A DNA stretch of 64,000 nucleotides, taken from contig NC_080714.1 in assembly GCF_019097595.1 (NCBI RefSeq), forward strand, positions 23,928,259 through 23,992,258, read 5' to 3'. The DNA comes from Hemibagrus wyckioides (taxonomy: Eukaryota > Chordata > Actinopteri > Siluriformes > Bagridae). Shown one piece after another: positions 35,901 to 47,700 of the stretch (its first letter is position 1; the number at the start of each line of letters is the position of its first letter). A program made the translations under genes and the position numbers. The notes under the pieces were generated by a model. It was given only the letters and a program-made list of their open reading frames with translations. It had not been told where the DNA came from and did not search any database.

Positions 35901-37103
35901 ATCATGCAGTATTTGCAGAGCTTTAATAACTCAAATAAAACAAAATGCAAATCATTTGTAAATAAATTGTGTTAATGCTTTGGCTAAATAACATTAAGAA
36001 ATCAGTATTTGGTGGAATAACCCCGATTTGCGTGAGTTTTGGCTCCGTGCTCTCCACCAGTTTTTCACATTGCTGTTGGGGAACTTTATACCACTCTTTT
36101 TGCAAAAAAGCAAACAGCTCAGCTTTGCTTGATGGTTTGTGACCATCCATCTTCCTCTTGATGACATTCCAGAGGTTTTCAGTAGGGTTCAAATCTGGAG
36201 ATTGGGCAGTGGGCTCTTATTTTTTTCCATAGCTGTATATATGTATGACAAAATACTGGTCAGTTTTCTAGTTCATGGCCATGTTGAGTCAAGTCTCAGC
36301 AGTAATTTTTTTTTATGCCACTTCACATTCCTCACAGCATGCTCTGAATGCCTCCACTGCCATCTCTCACCTTCACTCTGTCTCATCTCCTTTCTCTTTT
36401 TTTAAAGTTACGGAGGAAGTCGACAGAGGGCGTATCGTTCTTTCTCTTCGCCCTGGTGATTCTGGGTAACGTCACGTACGGGCTCAGCGTGCTGGTGAAG
36501 AACCCGGAGCGAGGGGAGGGTGAGAGAAGCTACCTCGTCCACCACCTGCCCTGGCTCATCGGCAGCCTGGGAACGCTCTCGCTCGACCTGGTGGTATCCT
36601 TTCGATCGCAAAATCTGAGAGCGCTGAACATTTCCAGAATTTGTCCTAGTCGGATTCCCGGTTTTGATTTGATTGCATTTGTGAAAGCAAACACATTAAA
36701 AAAAAATGCCCACTCATATTTCTCTGCAACATTTCTACAACTTTCCTTATTTGTGTATTTGTTCTGTTTTAAAGGGTCGTTAGGTTTGTGTTATAGAAGT
36801 AGCCGAAAAAAGGCGATTTAGACAACTGTAAAGACTGTACACCTTTAAAATGTCTAACAGCATGACTAGTGAGGAAAAAAATATATTATAAACATGTTAC
36901 TAATACAGTAGTTGCATATAAAGCTACAGCGTCGGTGCTGAAACTCAGCTATAATCCAGATAACTCTGTAACTCCACACCATGCAATTCATGTGATTTGT
37001 TGTTGACTGAAACAAGCAAGCAAATGGAAACTGTAGTTATGCAAGTCATCCATGTGTCATGTTTTGTTTTTTAAGAGCAATGAGCTTCATTCATTTGGAG
37101 GTT

Positions 37104-37134
<31 letters not shown>

Positions 37135-37217
37135 TTGTAAAGTGTGCATGTCAGTGTCTGTGCGTGTGTCAGCATGTGTCTGTGTGTGGTGTGGTTTGTC
37201 AGTGTGTGAGAGTTTGA

Positions 37218-37255
<38 letters not shown>

Positions 37256-40032
37256 CTCTCCCTCTATATCTGTGTGTGTGTGTGTGTGTCTGTATGTATG
37301 TTTTTGTCTGTCTGTCTCTGTTTATATCTGTGTGTGTGTGAGCATGTCTGTATGAGTATCTGTATGAGCGTGTGTGTGTGTCTCCCTCTGTGTGTGTGTG
37401 TGTGTGAGCATGTGTCTGTATGAGTATCTATATAAGCATGTGTGTGTGTGTGTGTGAGCATGTGTCTGTATGAGTATCTATATAAGCATGTGTGTGTGTG
37501 TCTCCCTCTGTGTGTGTGTGTGAGCATGTGTCTGTATGAGTATCTATATAAGCATGTGTGTGTGTCTCCCTCTGTGTGTGTGTGTGAGCATGTGTCTGTA
37601 TGAGTATCTGTATGAGCGTGTGTGTGTGTCTCCCTCTGTGTGTGTGTGTGTGTGTGTGAGCATGTGTCTGTATGAGTATCTATATAAGCATGTGTGTGTG
37701 TGTCTCCCTCTGTGTGTGTGTGTGAGCATGTGTCTGTATGAGTATCTGTATGAGCGTGTGTGTGTGTCTCCCTCTGTGTGTGTGTGTGAGCATGTGTCTG
37801 TATGAGTATCTGTATGAGTGTGTGTGTGTGTGTGTGAGCATGTGTCTGTATGAGTATCTGTATGAGTGTGTGTGTGTGTCTCCCTCTGTGTGTGTGTGTG
37901 TGTGTGTGAGCATGTGTCTGTATGAGTATCTGTATGAGTGTGTGTGTGTGTCTCCCTCTGTGTGTGTGTGAGCATGTGTCTGTATGAGTATCTGTATGAG
38001 CGTGTGTGTGTGTCTCCCTCTGTGTGTGTGTGAGCATGTGTCTGTATGAGTATCTGTATGAGTGTGTGTGTGTGTCTCCCTCTGTGTGTGTGTGAGCATG
38101 TGTCTGTATGAGTATCTGTATGAGCGTGTGTGTGTGTCTCCCTGTGTGTGTGTGTGTGTGTGAGCATGTGTCTGTATGAGTATCTGTATGAGTGTGTGTG
38201 TGTGTCTCCCTCTGTGTGTGTGTGTGTGAGCATGTGTCTGTATGAGTATCTGTATGAGTGTGTGTGTGTGTCTCCCTCTGTGTGTGTGTGTGTGTGTGAG
38301 CATGTGTCTGTATGAGTATCTGTATGAGCGTGTGTGTGTGTCTCCCTCTGTGTGTGTGTGTGAGCATGTGTCTGTATGAGTATCTGTATGAGTGTGTGTG
38401 TGTGTCTCTCTCTGTGTGTGTGTGTGTGAGCATGTGTCTGTATGAGTATCTGTATGAGCGTGTGTGTGTGTCTCCCTCTGTGTGTGTGTGTGTGTGTGAG
38501 CATGTGTCTGTATGAGTATCTGTATGAGCGTGTGTGTGTGTCTCCCTCTGTGTGTGTGTGTGTGTGAGCATGTGTCTGTATGAGTATCTATATAAGCATG
38601 TGTGTGTGTGTCTCCCTCTGTGTGTGTGTGTGTGTGTGAGCATGTGTCTGTATGAGTATCTGTATGAGCGTGTGTGTGTGTGTGAGCATGTGTCTGTATG
38701 AGTATCTGTATGAGCATGTGTGTGTGTGTCTCCCTCTGTGTGTGTATATCTGTGTATGTATGTGTAGTGTGTTCATGTCAGTGTATAAGCATGTGTCTGT
38801 GTGTGTGTATTATCGGTAATTGTGTGTGTGGTGTCACTGTGTGAGCAAGTGTCTGTGTCTGTATGTGTGTCTGTATGAGCGTGTCTCAGTCTATATATCT
38901 GTGTATATCTGTATGTGTTTCTGTGAGTATGTCTGTGTGTGTGTGTGTGTATTTGTATGTGTCTGTGCACATACATTTGTGTATTTGTGTGTGTCTGTGC
39001 ATGTACATTTGTGTGTGTGTGTGTGTCTGCCTGAATGTTTATATGTGTATTTGTGTGTGCGTGTGTATATCTGTATGTGTATATCTGTGTGTGTGTGTGT
39101 CTCTGTGTGTATATATATCTGTGTATATCTGTGCGTGCATTTGTGTGTATATCAGTGTGTATGTGTGTATCAGTGTGTATGTGTGTATCAGTGTGTGTAT
39201 ACCTCTGTGTCAGTGTGTGTGTGTGTGTATATACCTCTGTGTGTCTGTGTGTGTATATACCTCTGCATGTCTGTGTGTGTATATATCTGTGTGTTTGTGT
39301 GTATATACCTCTGCGTGTCTGTGTGTGTATATATCTGTGTGTGTATATATCTGTGTGTGTCTGTGTGTATATACCTCTGCATGTCTGTGTGTGTATATAT
39401 CTGTGTGTGTCTGTGTGTATATACCTCTGCGTGTCTGTGTGTGTATATATCTGTGTGTGTCTGTGTGTATCTATATGTGTATGTGTATACCTCTGCATGT
39501 CTGTGTGTGTATATATCTGTGTGTGTCTGTGTGTATATACCTCTGCATGTCTGTGTGTGTATATATCTGTGTGTGTCTGTGTGTATCTATATGTGTATGT
39601 GTATACCTCTGCATGTCTGTGTGTGTATATATCTGTGTGTGTCTGTGTGTATATACCTCTGCGTGTCTGTGTGTGTATATATCTGTGTGTGTCTGTGTGT
39701 GTGTATATGTGTGTATACCTCTGTGTGTGTCTGCGTGTATCTGTATCTGTATGTGTGTGTGTGTGTGTATACCTCTGCGTGTCTGTGTGTGCATATATAT
39801 GTGTGTGTCTGCGTGTATCTATATGGGTGTGTGCATATATCTGTGTGTGTATGTGTGTGTGTGTGAGTGTGGAGAGATAAGATCATGTATTATGATGCCA
39901 TTTGCTCGTTTGCTCTATCATTCTTTTCCTTCACTCCTCATGCCTCAGATATCAATGCAGTTTATGATGTACAGCAATCGTTCAAGGACTAGAGAATACA
40001 ATGAGGAGACCACCGCACTCCTGAATGACTGA
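32919..40032 (+). CDS. slc66a1: SLC66A1 / PQLC2, lysosomal cationic amino acid transporter (7 coding exons)
   Basis: Exons: 32919-33112, 33798-33927, 34129-34216, 34647-34807, 34953-35045, 36408-36593, 39949-40032. They join in frame to 311 residues; human has about 291. It belongs to the seven-helix PQ-loop family: the first PQ motif is in SSFPQYYSSCKAGNMDSALS, the second in CSRLPQIYTN (near 218). Strongly family-like stretches are WFLLFWLAGDSCNLIGSFL, LADQLPLQ, and VILGNVTYGLSVLVKNPE. Two N-glycosylation sequons precede the first helix (N20FS, N27GS). The tail ends ETTALLND, an acidic dileucine [DE]xxxLL lysosomal sorting signal. The family exports Lys/Arg and related substrates from lysosomes. 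The start is two bases after an acceptor, so 5' UTR exons lie upstream. The loop between exons 4 and 5 is longer than in mammals. Confidence 0.92.
33755..33781 (+). repeat. (TA)n run just before slc66a1 exon 2
   Basis: About 12 TA units end 17 bp before the acceptor of exon 2 (33796-33797), within the usual polypyrimidine/branch region. Confidence 0.85.
35698..36235 (-). mobile_element. Deleted Tc1/mariner-like element in slc66a1 intron 5
   Basis: Flanked by TA (35696-35697 and 36236-36237). Terminal inverted repeats are CAGCTCTGGAAAAAGATAAT on the left and, reversed, CAGCTATGGAAAAAAATAAG on the right, extending to about 30 bp with a few mismatches. The minus strand still encodes the transposase end after the last catalytic acidic residue: NPTENLWNVIKRKM followed by about 65 residues. 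The front of the transposase is missing, so it is non-autonomous. Confidence 0.8.
37330..38745 (+). repeat. Minisatellite, about 22 units of 50-72 bp, GT-rich
   Basis: Each unit holds 'GAGCATGTGTCTGTATGAGT' then 'ATCTGTATGAGCGTG' (or ATCTATATAAGCATG), a (GT)n run, 'TCTCCCTCTG' and another (GT)n run. Units differ mainly in (GT)n length. Two sub-types (TATATAAGCATG versus TGTATGAGYGTG) alternate irregularly, and some units lack the TCTCCCTCTG block. A (GT)n at 37109-37136 and a (TC)n at 37219-37250 precede it. Confidence 0.95.
38840..39865 (+). repeat. Second minisatellite, TGTG/TATATACCTCTG units
   Basis: Irregular GT-rich sequence that becomes regular from about 39190: units of about 50-60 bp containing 'GTATATACCTCTGCATGTCT' and 'GTGTGTATATATCTGTGTG'. 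A longer unit including 'GTATCTATATGTGTATGTG' appears several times, showing a nested repeat structure. Confidence 0.9.
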
Positions 40033-40412
40033 GTGAGTGTCCATCCTCACGGCTGTGCTCAAACCTTCAGACGTCCAGGACACTCGAACCGGTACCTTCA
40101 ACGCCTGAGCACCAAGGACTGTCAAGAGCACAATTTTATTTTCTCTTCCCCTTTTCCCCAGATGGATATTTTATGTTAACAGTAGTTTTCTATCAAGTGA
40201 TGATTTGTACAGTTTTACATATTTGTAAAAAGTCAAAAGGACTCATTTTAGAAAAAAAAAAACATGAAACCTTTTGTAGCTTTTATAACTGATAATTTGC
40301 ACAATTATTATTATTATTATTTTTTTAAAACGGTGCAATATATTCATCAGGAGAAGTGTCACTTCTTTTTACAGACTTTTGTTTTTAGGAATAAATCGTC
40401 TGTGTGTTGTAC

Positions 40413-40446
<34 letters not shown>

Positions 40447-40800
40447 AGTCTGTCTTGCTTTATTTTGGTCAATTCTTATTTTGGGAGATTTAAAATATGT
40501 TTATTTTTGTAAATTAATTGGATCTGTTTTGAAAGTCATTTTGTTTAAGTTTATTTTGCAGCCTTACCTTCACAAAGTACTGTTTTCCCCCCCCTCCTTT
40601 TTAGTTTAAGGAAAACTTGATTTAAAAAACCTTGCTTGTACTTGTACTGAGAAAAGACAAACAAAAGACACTTGAACTTGCTTGTAGTGAAAGTCTTAGG
40701 GCAGTTGTTGGGGCAGATGTGAAGTTTTAGAGATATTGACGAGTCCGTCAGAGGCATTCATGAATAAATATTTAAATCTGTAATTCAATTCTTCCTTTTA
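40033..40800 (+). terminator. slc66a1 3' UTR and candidate poly(A) signals
   Basis: AATAAA occurs at 40390-40395, followed by a T run of about 29 bases at 40412-40441. A second AATAAA is at 40763-40768 (ATGAATAAATATT). Either could be used; the second would place more T-rich UTR in the transcript. Confidence 0.5.
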
Positions 40801-43800
40801 GAGATATATTTGTGCTCGGCGAATCTAATAACATATCGGTGCTGATCTCTCGTTTCAGTCTCGTCCCAGGACCTTGACCTTTAGATTGTTACTGTTGTTT
40901 GAAGTTCATGTTGATTACATAGTCGCTTATTTCGTTATGTTTATTTACGAAGTTTGATAACTGTCCCTAGACCACTGTAAATTTCTATTCAACACTTTAT
41001 CCTCCCTCAGTACAGTGAACATACACATAATCTACGTTTTTGTGTCATAGAGCCTAGGGCTTTTGTTTAAAAACAAACAGCAATTCCAATGAAACAATTC
41101 CTTTAATCAGAGTTACGTTCATGTAGTAGCTAATATCTTGCTAATATTTCAGTGACATTACACATATGGAAAAACTTCTCATTGCATCTTTCACATAGGT
41201 GTAAATGCATCACAGAGGCCTCATGGGTACTGTAACACTGGTGTCAGAACTGTAAAAGGACGCTCCTTATCTGTGGAAGTCCTTTTCCTCGGCACGATTC
41301 CTGTCACGGTTGCATGTTGTTCCTGGAAGAAGGCACTCGTGTCGTTTCCTCTCATTAGCCGAGTCGCTGTCGTTAGTCTCATGTGAGTTAGGGGAACTGG
41401 GTTGGAATGTGTGACCTTAAAAATGTCCTCCTTGCCCTCGGTGAGAGCCCACCCAGGCAGGAAGAGGGTCAGAAGAGTGTGTGTGTGCGTGCAGTGACAG
41501 TGAGGGAGTGCAAGTGCGATTGTGTCGCTGCGATTGTGAAACTCCAGGATGGAGCGAGAAAGGCAGCAGGGCTCCACGAGGCCGCAGGAAGAGCGCAGAG
41601 ATAGTGACGGCTCATCCATCAGCAGCCTGAACGGGGGGCTGTTTATAAATACCGAACCGCCGGGAATGTTCTAATGAGAGACACTAAAGCCTTCGCTTTC
41701 ACTCCTTTCAAGTAAATCCATGCATCTCAGACGTTTTCACTGGTGCACATGGGAGACGAGATGGGTGCTAAATAGTTGAGTCACTAAATCTGAAGATAAG
41801 TGAATAAAATGTGAATTAAATACAAAAATGAAAAATAATCTTTGTAAAGACTCGCACATTTTCTATCAACTGTGTCAAAATCTTGTTTCTATACTGCTGT
41901 ACAGATCACGTTAGATATGAATTAAACATCTCATGACAAGAATTCAGCTTAACGTTGTGGTCATCTTTATTGTGAGTGTGTGTGTGTGTGATGCATGTTG
42001 CATGCACTGGTATGTGTTTGAGTGAACAGTTTGAATTGGGGAGAAAGCACTGTTTGTTCAGTGTGTGTGTGTGTGTGTGTGTATTTGGTGAGTGTTGGAT
42101 GTCAGAGGCTGGCCCTATGTCAGCATTACAAATGTACGGGGAGTCAAATCAAGAGGATATTGGAAGAGCCAACGCTGAGAACATCAGAGCTGGTGCTGGT
42201 GAGTAACTCCAAAATCCTGCTCTTATTTTTAAAGAGACGGTTACGTTTACACACCTTTTTATTTGTAGGATAAGTGTTGTGGTTTTCCACGTTATGGTGT
42301 TAAATGTTTAGCTGAGTATTAATACGGGTGTAAATAAAATTCTGCGTAATGATATGGAGTGTGCTTTAACACATGAGGACAGGATGGTGTGTGTGTGTGT
42401 GGTCTCTGGTGCTGGAATTTAAAAAGCATACAGATGTTTAGCATTTTTGAGAAACAGCAACATACTATATTACTGTACGTTTATATACGGATATAATAAT
42501 CATTTGTCTTGATGCATAAAAATTTCATTTTATACAATTTTTAAAAAATAAGTTTCAATAAGACACTTTTTGGAAATTTGTTTAACCTTATTACGTCTAA
42601 TGAATATTTTTATGTTAATGATCTGATTTTATACACATTATTGTGCAGCATAAGTGAATCTCTCTACCTCTCTCTCTCTCTCTGAAAGTCATTATATTTT
42701 ATGTTTTTTGTCTTTGTTTTGTCATCCGCAGTCACATATAACATTTTGTACTCCATTAATGCAATGTATATAAAGCTAAATGAGGTTCTACTTACATAAG
42801 CAGTATATACAAATTAAATGAAAGAGGTCAGTGGGACAAGAGTTCAAGGCAGAGCTGGAGGAGAGATATGTGCGAAGAGTTTACGTTCATACGAACCAAT
42901 TAGTGTCGGTTATCTGTTATGACACCTCATTTTTCTGCTGCGCTGTCAGGGTCACGAATCAGGATTAAAAAAAAAAAAAAGTGCTAATGGAGCTTTCGGT
43001 CTCTGAATACCAAAACGACGAGCGATTATCTTCTCCGCTGAAATCTCTTTCGTTGACCATGGACTTTAGTCTCCTCCCTCCCCACACCGATGCAGCCTGC
43101 AAGGCCACTCTAATCTAAGAGTCTGCTTCCTGTTAGGATCCATAAACACAACAGCATAGGAGCAAAACTATGTTGTAGAGCATAAAAAAATAGATGGATG
43201 GATGGATGCATTGAGCATGTTGTGTGGTTCAATGGGGCAGTTTAAATGATCAAGTAGTAAGCTGGCGTTATTAAGCGTGGCCTGATACACTCCAGCCAAA
43301 ACGTTTCGGGAAGTCCATGATCATTAATCTCTTTTCTCTCTGCCTTCTAACACAACTCCTACTCCCAAAGGGTTTTGCAACACAAGACCACCCCTGCCCC
43401 TTCATCCGACGAATAAGCAAGCTATACATATTGCTATTTATGGTATTCATGAAAAATGAATGAGCGCTCAAACTCTTTAACCCGCTCGCCTCTCGGAGGG
43501 AGTTCGACAGTCCCGCTCTTTCTCACCCTGTGTGAAGTGAAGCTGTGTGCGGCAACCAGGCAAAGGTCCTGTTTTCCTTCTGTTGGATTTGTAAGGAAAT
43601 GACCTGCGAGTCATTTTGATGGATGGCAAAAGAAATAACAAAAATCCTCCCTCCATCGGGATTCAGAAATGCTAATAATGGCTCGATCGTAACCGGCTCC
43701 CCCACGGAGACACGGATAATGAATCAAGCGAGTAGCATCAAATTGCCACTCACAAAACAAATGGTCATGATAGTGTAGTGTGTGTATGGACATATAGTGT

Positions 43801-44700
43801 GTATGTGTGTATACTTTATGTAAAGGGTCTGTGGGAGGGTGTCTGATTTCGCTGTGTCCAGTCTGAAGCTGTGTGTGTGTGTGTGTGTGTGTGTGGGATA
43901 AGGGGTTAGTTGAAGCTCCTCAAATCCTAAATCCTCAGGGTCAAATATTAACTGCAAGACAAACAGAGCCGTAGCAAACAGTGAAACAGAGCAAACAGTC
44001 AGCAGAGCATCAGAGATGAGCCGTCTATCACTTTCTCCTCCCACGGGACGCACAAATCGACCGACATAGACTGTGGATCAACACACACACACACACACAC
44101 AGAGAGCAGATAAGACATTGGAAAACAGGAAATACACTCTAAGCTCTCATAGTTCAGTGATTTATTTTATGTGGATCATTGGATCTTTTCATCGATTACT
44201 GAATGAATATTTGAAGCCTTTAGGAGGAAAGTAGTGTCACGGAGGTATAAGTAAAACCGGCACCAGAAACGACTTTGTGAAGGCCAGATTTGGCTCCCAG
44301 CACAGCCTTGTTTCATGTATCCTTCTCTAGAATGGTGCTCCGCACATTCAGGTGGTTCATTAAAGGTCTCCAGCTGGACGTCCTTCTCCACAGCCAAACC
44401 TGCAGGGACCAGCGGGGACTCGCCTCCGTTTCATGAGCCGCTCTCTGAAACCGTCGCCAGAGCAGCTGTTGAGACACACGGGACTCGTTCCATCCTATTC
44501 TCACACTCATTATCCCATGTCTCCATGCACTCTGACCTCCTTAGACCTCTATGATCTGGGTTTGAATCAAAGCATCCCCTAAATATAGATCCTCCAACTT
44601 CAGACATGATATGGTCCATGTCAGAAAGTTCTACTCTTTCAACCGAAAGAAATAAATTGCGAGACACAGAGAAGTTCTTAACTGTGTCCTGTTCTGCCTT
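40801..44700. other. Intergenic DNA between slc66a1 and nr1h5
   Basis: No coding exon recognised. Short GT runs lie near 41975, 42062, 42388, 43870 and a CA run at 44082-44100. Two stretches, about 42870-43160 and 43470-43745, are free of obvious repeats and less AT-biased, with homeodomain-type TAAT cores (GCTAATAATGG near 43670). They could be conserved regulatory elements, but I cannot test this here. The nr1h5 promoter and any 5' UTR exon should be in this interval. Confidence 0.4.
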
Positions 44701-44743
44701 AGACGTGAACGTCTCTGCGAAGTTGGGGAAATCAGCACTGGAG

Positions 44744-47700
44744 ATGAGAGAGTGGATGGATCCTGAGATGGGCATGATGACCGGAGGCTACCTGTCTGGA
44801 GCAGACGCTTACGGCATTGCAGAACCGCAGTACTATGGTAAGGCTCTTCCTGTTAATCCTCCTGTTGAACTGTTTATACAAACTTACTGTTTCATATTTT
44901 TAGTATTTCTTTTCTGTTGTTTGGTTCTTACTTCAGTACTTATTTATATTTCATTTTATTTCATTGGCTGGGAAAGTCATTCAAAATATTTTAGATACAT
45001 TTCCTTGAGAGCAAAACCAGTAAACTACATAATTTATGATTGCTAGGCTTCGATTCATCCATCCATCCATCCATCCATTCATTTATTTTTGTGCTTTATT
45101 CTGGTCACGGTCATGGAAGAGCCAAAGCCTATCCCAGGAATTCTGGGTGTGAGACAGGAATACACCCAGGATGGGTTGCCAGTTCTTCACACCATGCACA
45201 CATATGTTCCCACACATTCGCCAATTCACTTACAAACATGTTTTTGGGTGTTGGAAGAAAATCAAATAGTCCACAGAAAACACACATATGTGAAACTCCA
45301 CACAAACATTAACCTGGGCTCAGGATCGAGTCAACCTGTGAGGCATCTATGCTACTTACTGTGCCACAAGGCAACCAGATTATTTTCATATTCATAAGAT
45401 TCAAATATAAAGATAGTAAAATATGATGAGGATGGAGACAGAGGATACATTACATTACGTGAGCAACACTGTTCACCAACATGGCTGTTTATAGAGAACT
45501 CCAGTAGTTTACAAACAGATGCGAGCTCAGCCGTGTCACACAACAAATCCCAGGCTGAACAAGACGGAAAACATCTGGGAGAAAAGGGAAGTGGGAGGCT
45601 GAGTGATATGAATGAGATGCCTTGTCACAAACAGAGAGCGGAAAACATGAAAAACAGTGAAATCCAACAAGCATTAGACTGCGGGGAGTTTTTAAAGAGC
45701 TACTGTAGCTAAACCGTAACATTAGCAGTTACCAGAATTTCGAACTAGTTTTTTTTCTTGTAATCATCTGGAAACTACCAACATAGTTGTGTAGGTGTGA
45801 TCACACACAGAAAGCACAAAACGTGGGAAAAATGTAAGACACTGAAAAAAATTGGTTATGGCTCCTGCCTTTGAAGGTTACATAACAACACCTTTGTCTC
45901 AGGTCTGACTCATACTTTAAGATTATATGATGGTTTAGTGGTTAGAAGTTAGCCTGAAACTGCCTCTGCTCTGTGTGTGGAGCTTGCATGTTATCCCCAT
46001 GCTTCAGGGGTTTCTTTTGGGTTTTCTTCCCTAGAGTTCAAAAGACATGAGTTTTACACTGATTGGCATCTCTAAATTGTGTGTAGTGTGTGAATGAGTG
46101 TGTAAGTGTGTGTGAGATTATGCCCTGTAATGGGTTGGAAGCCTGTACCTGGAGTTCAGGGGGGTGACCCCTGCTCTGTGCCCTGAGTCTCCTGTGATAG
46201 GTTCCAGGCTCCAAGGGTATGTGGTGTAGAAAATGGATAGATAGATTGCTGGAGGGATAAATGGATGGGTGGATGGCTGTAGTTGCATATAGGAAAAATG
46301 ATCTTAACATGATTCAGCAGCTGCCCATAGACTACTTTATATAAATCAGTTTAGAGTTTGTCGTTCTTTTCTTACTACAACTCAAAGCAAAACAGTGTAG
46401 GTGTGAATCAGAGCAATCCTGTCTTGCTGCACAGCTGTGCTTCAGAAGTCGTGCCAGCAGTAACACGTGTTCTCTCCGTGGAATCACTTGTGAAATGGTT
46501 CACAAATCCCTGAGCCTGTTCCCATAAGGCTTGAGTTTCTGCCTTTATCGATTCTGCGTGATCATTAAAGGTCAAAACCAACGCAGGCTAATATCATAAA
46601 CCTCACCAAGCTCTTCAGCTGCATCCTGTTTCCAGAGTCACTCGCTGGTTCACAAGGTCTTGCTTGGAGTCTTTTATTGTCCCAGTGGTCCCGCTGAAGC
46701 CGTCAAAATAATTCCAAAATCACAGTCTGCCGATGTGTATCACGTTCCAGACGAGCATGTCCTTACACTCTGTTAGTAAACTCATTTCGGAATCTTTTTA
46801 CTGACCTCCTTTTGCTCATCCCATTGTGCCGCATTTTAAATATATGAAAAAAACGATTACATTATATGGTGTTTCAACTTTTCACAGATGTGCTGGTGGA
46901 TCCGTTGGGATATTCATACCAGGATCTTGATCTACAGGCTTTTCCCTACAACCAGCAGCACTACAATCCAGCTAACGTGCAAGTCTCTGTGTACGGACCC
47001 CCCAGCTCTCAACCATGTACCCCAGCCTATCCGTATAGCCCGCAGTATCCGGAGCCTCCATGTCAAGCAGATGTGGAACTGCTGCACGGGCAAACGAGAG
47101 GCAGCATGGTTACAACCCCAGGCATGAAGAGACCCCGACTGGGGCCTGGAGCTCGGGTTAAGGGTCAGGATGAACTGTGTGTGGTGTGTGGGGACAAAGC
47201 TTCAGGATACCACTACAATGCTCTGACCTGTGAAGGCTGCAAAGGTGATAAGCTGATTTGTGCTCATGGGAGTTCAAAAAAAATTATGAATTAATTATTG
47301 ATTTTTGGTACATTATATTGTGAATTTAACTGGAAAATGTATTCTAAAGGTATATGGCATCATTTTAAACCTGAAAAAAATATAGAAGGAATAAATATGT
47401 CCTACTATTTATCATTGATAACTGCAAAACCATTGAGAATTTATTTAAAACATAAAATGTGGATTTTGTTGCATTTTGGAGCAAACTAATGTACTCATTT
47501 TTCAAGTATCCATTGTACATCTTTAGTACTTTTCACAGTCAGTCGTCGGATAATAAAACTTTATGCTGGTCTGGATTTTGGCAGTTCTTCTTGTTCTACT
47601 CCGACATTTCTACAGAAGTTGCAACATTTGCTAAACAAATACAACTCCTGTGTCATTTCCAGGCTTCTTTAGGCGCAGCGTTACCAAGAAGGCTGTGTAT

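Larger units (their letters stand above)
36594..39948 (+). other. slc66a1 intron 6, expanded by GT-rich arrays
   Basis: 3.36 kb intron from GTATCC to TGCCTCAG, of which roughly 2.5-2.7 kb is simple or minisatellite repeat. The acceptor is only about 75 bp from the end of the array. Very long overlapping ORFs rich in HTHT or VCVC on both strands are products of the repeat and not genes. Confidence 0.9.

Noticed and set aside
37264..39886. Very long overlapping ORFs (up to about 459 codons) rich in His-Thr or Val-Cys on both strands
   Set aside because: They arise because the GT/CA minisatellite lacks stop codons in several frames. They lie inside an intron of slc66a1 and have no protein-like composition or splice sites.
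41221..41619. 132-codon antisense ORF downstream of slc66a1
   Set aside because: No recognisable domain, no splice partners, and it crosses a GT repeat; not enough evidence for a gene.
44431..44775. 114-codon antisense ORF overlapping the nr1h5 first coding exon
   Set aside because: The plus strand has the frame that joins in phase to the nr1h5 DNA-binding domain; the antisense frame shows no family features.
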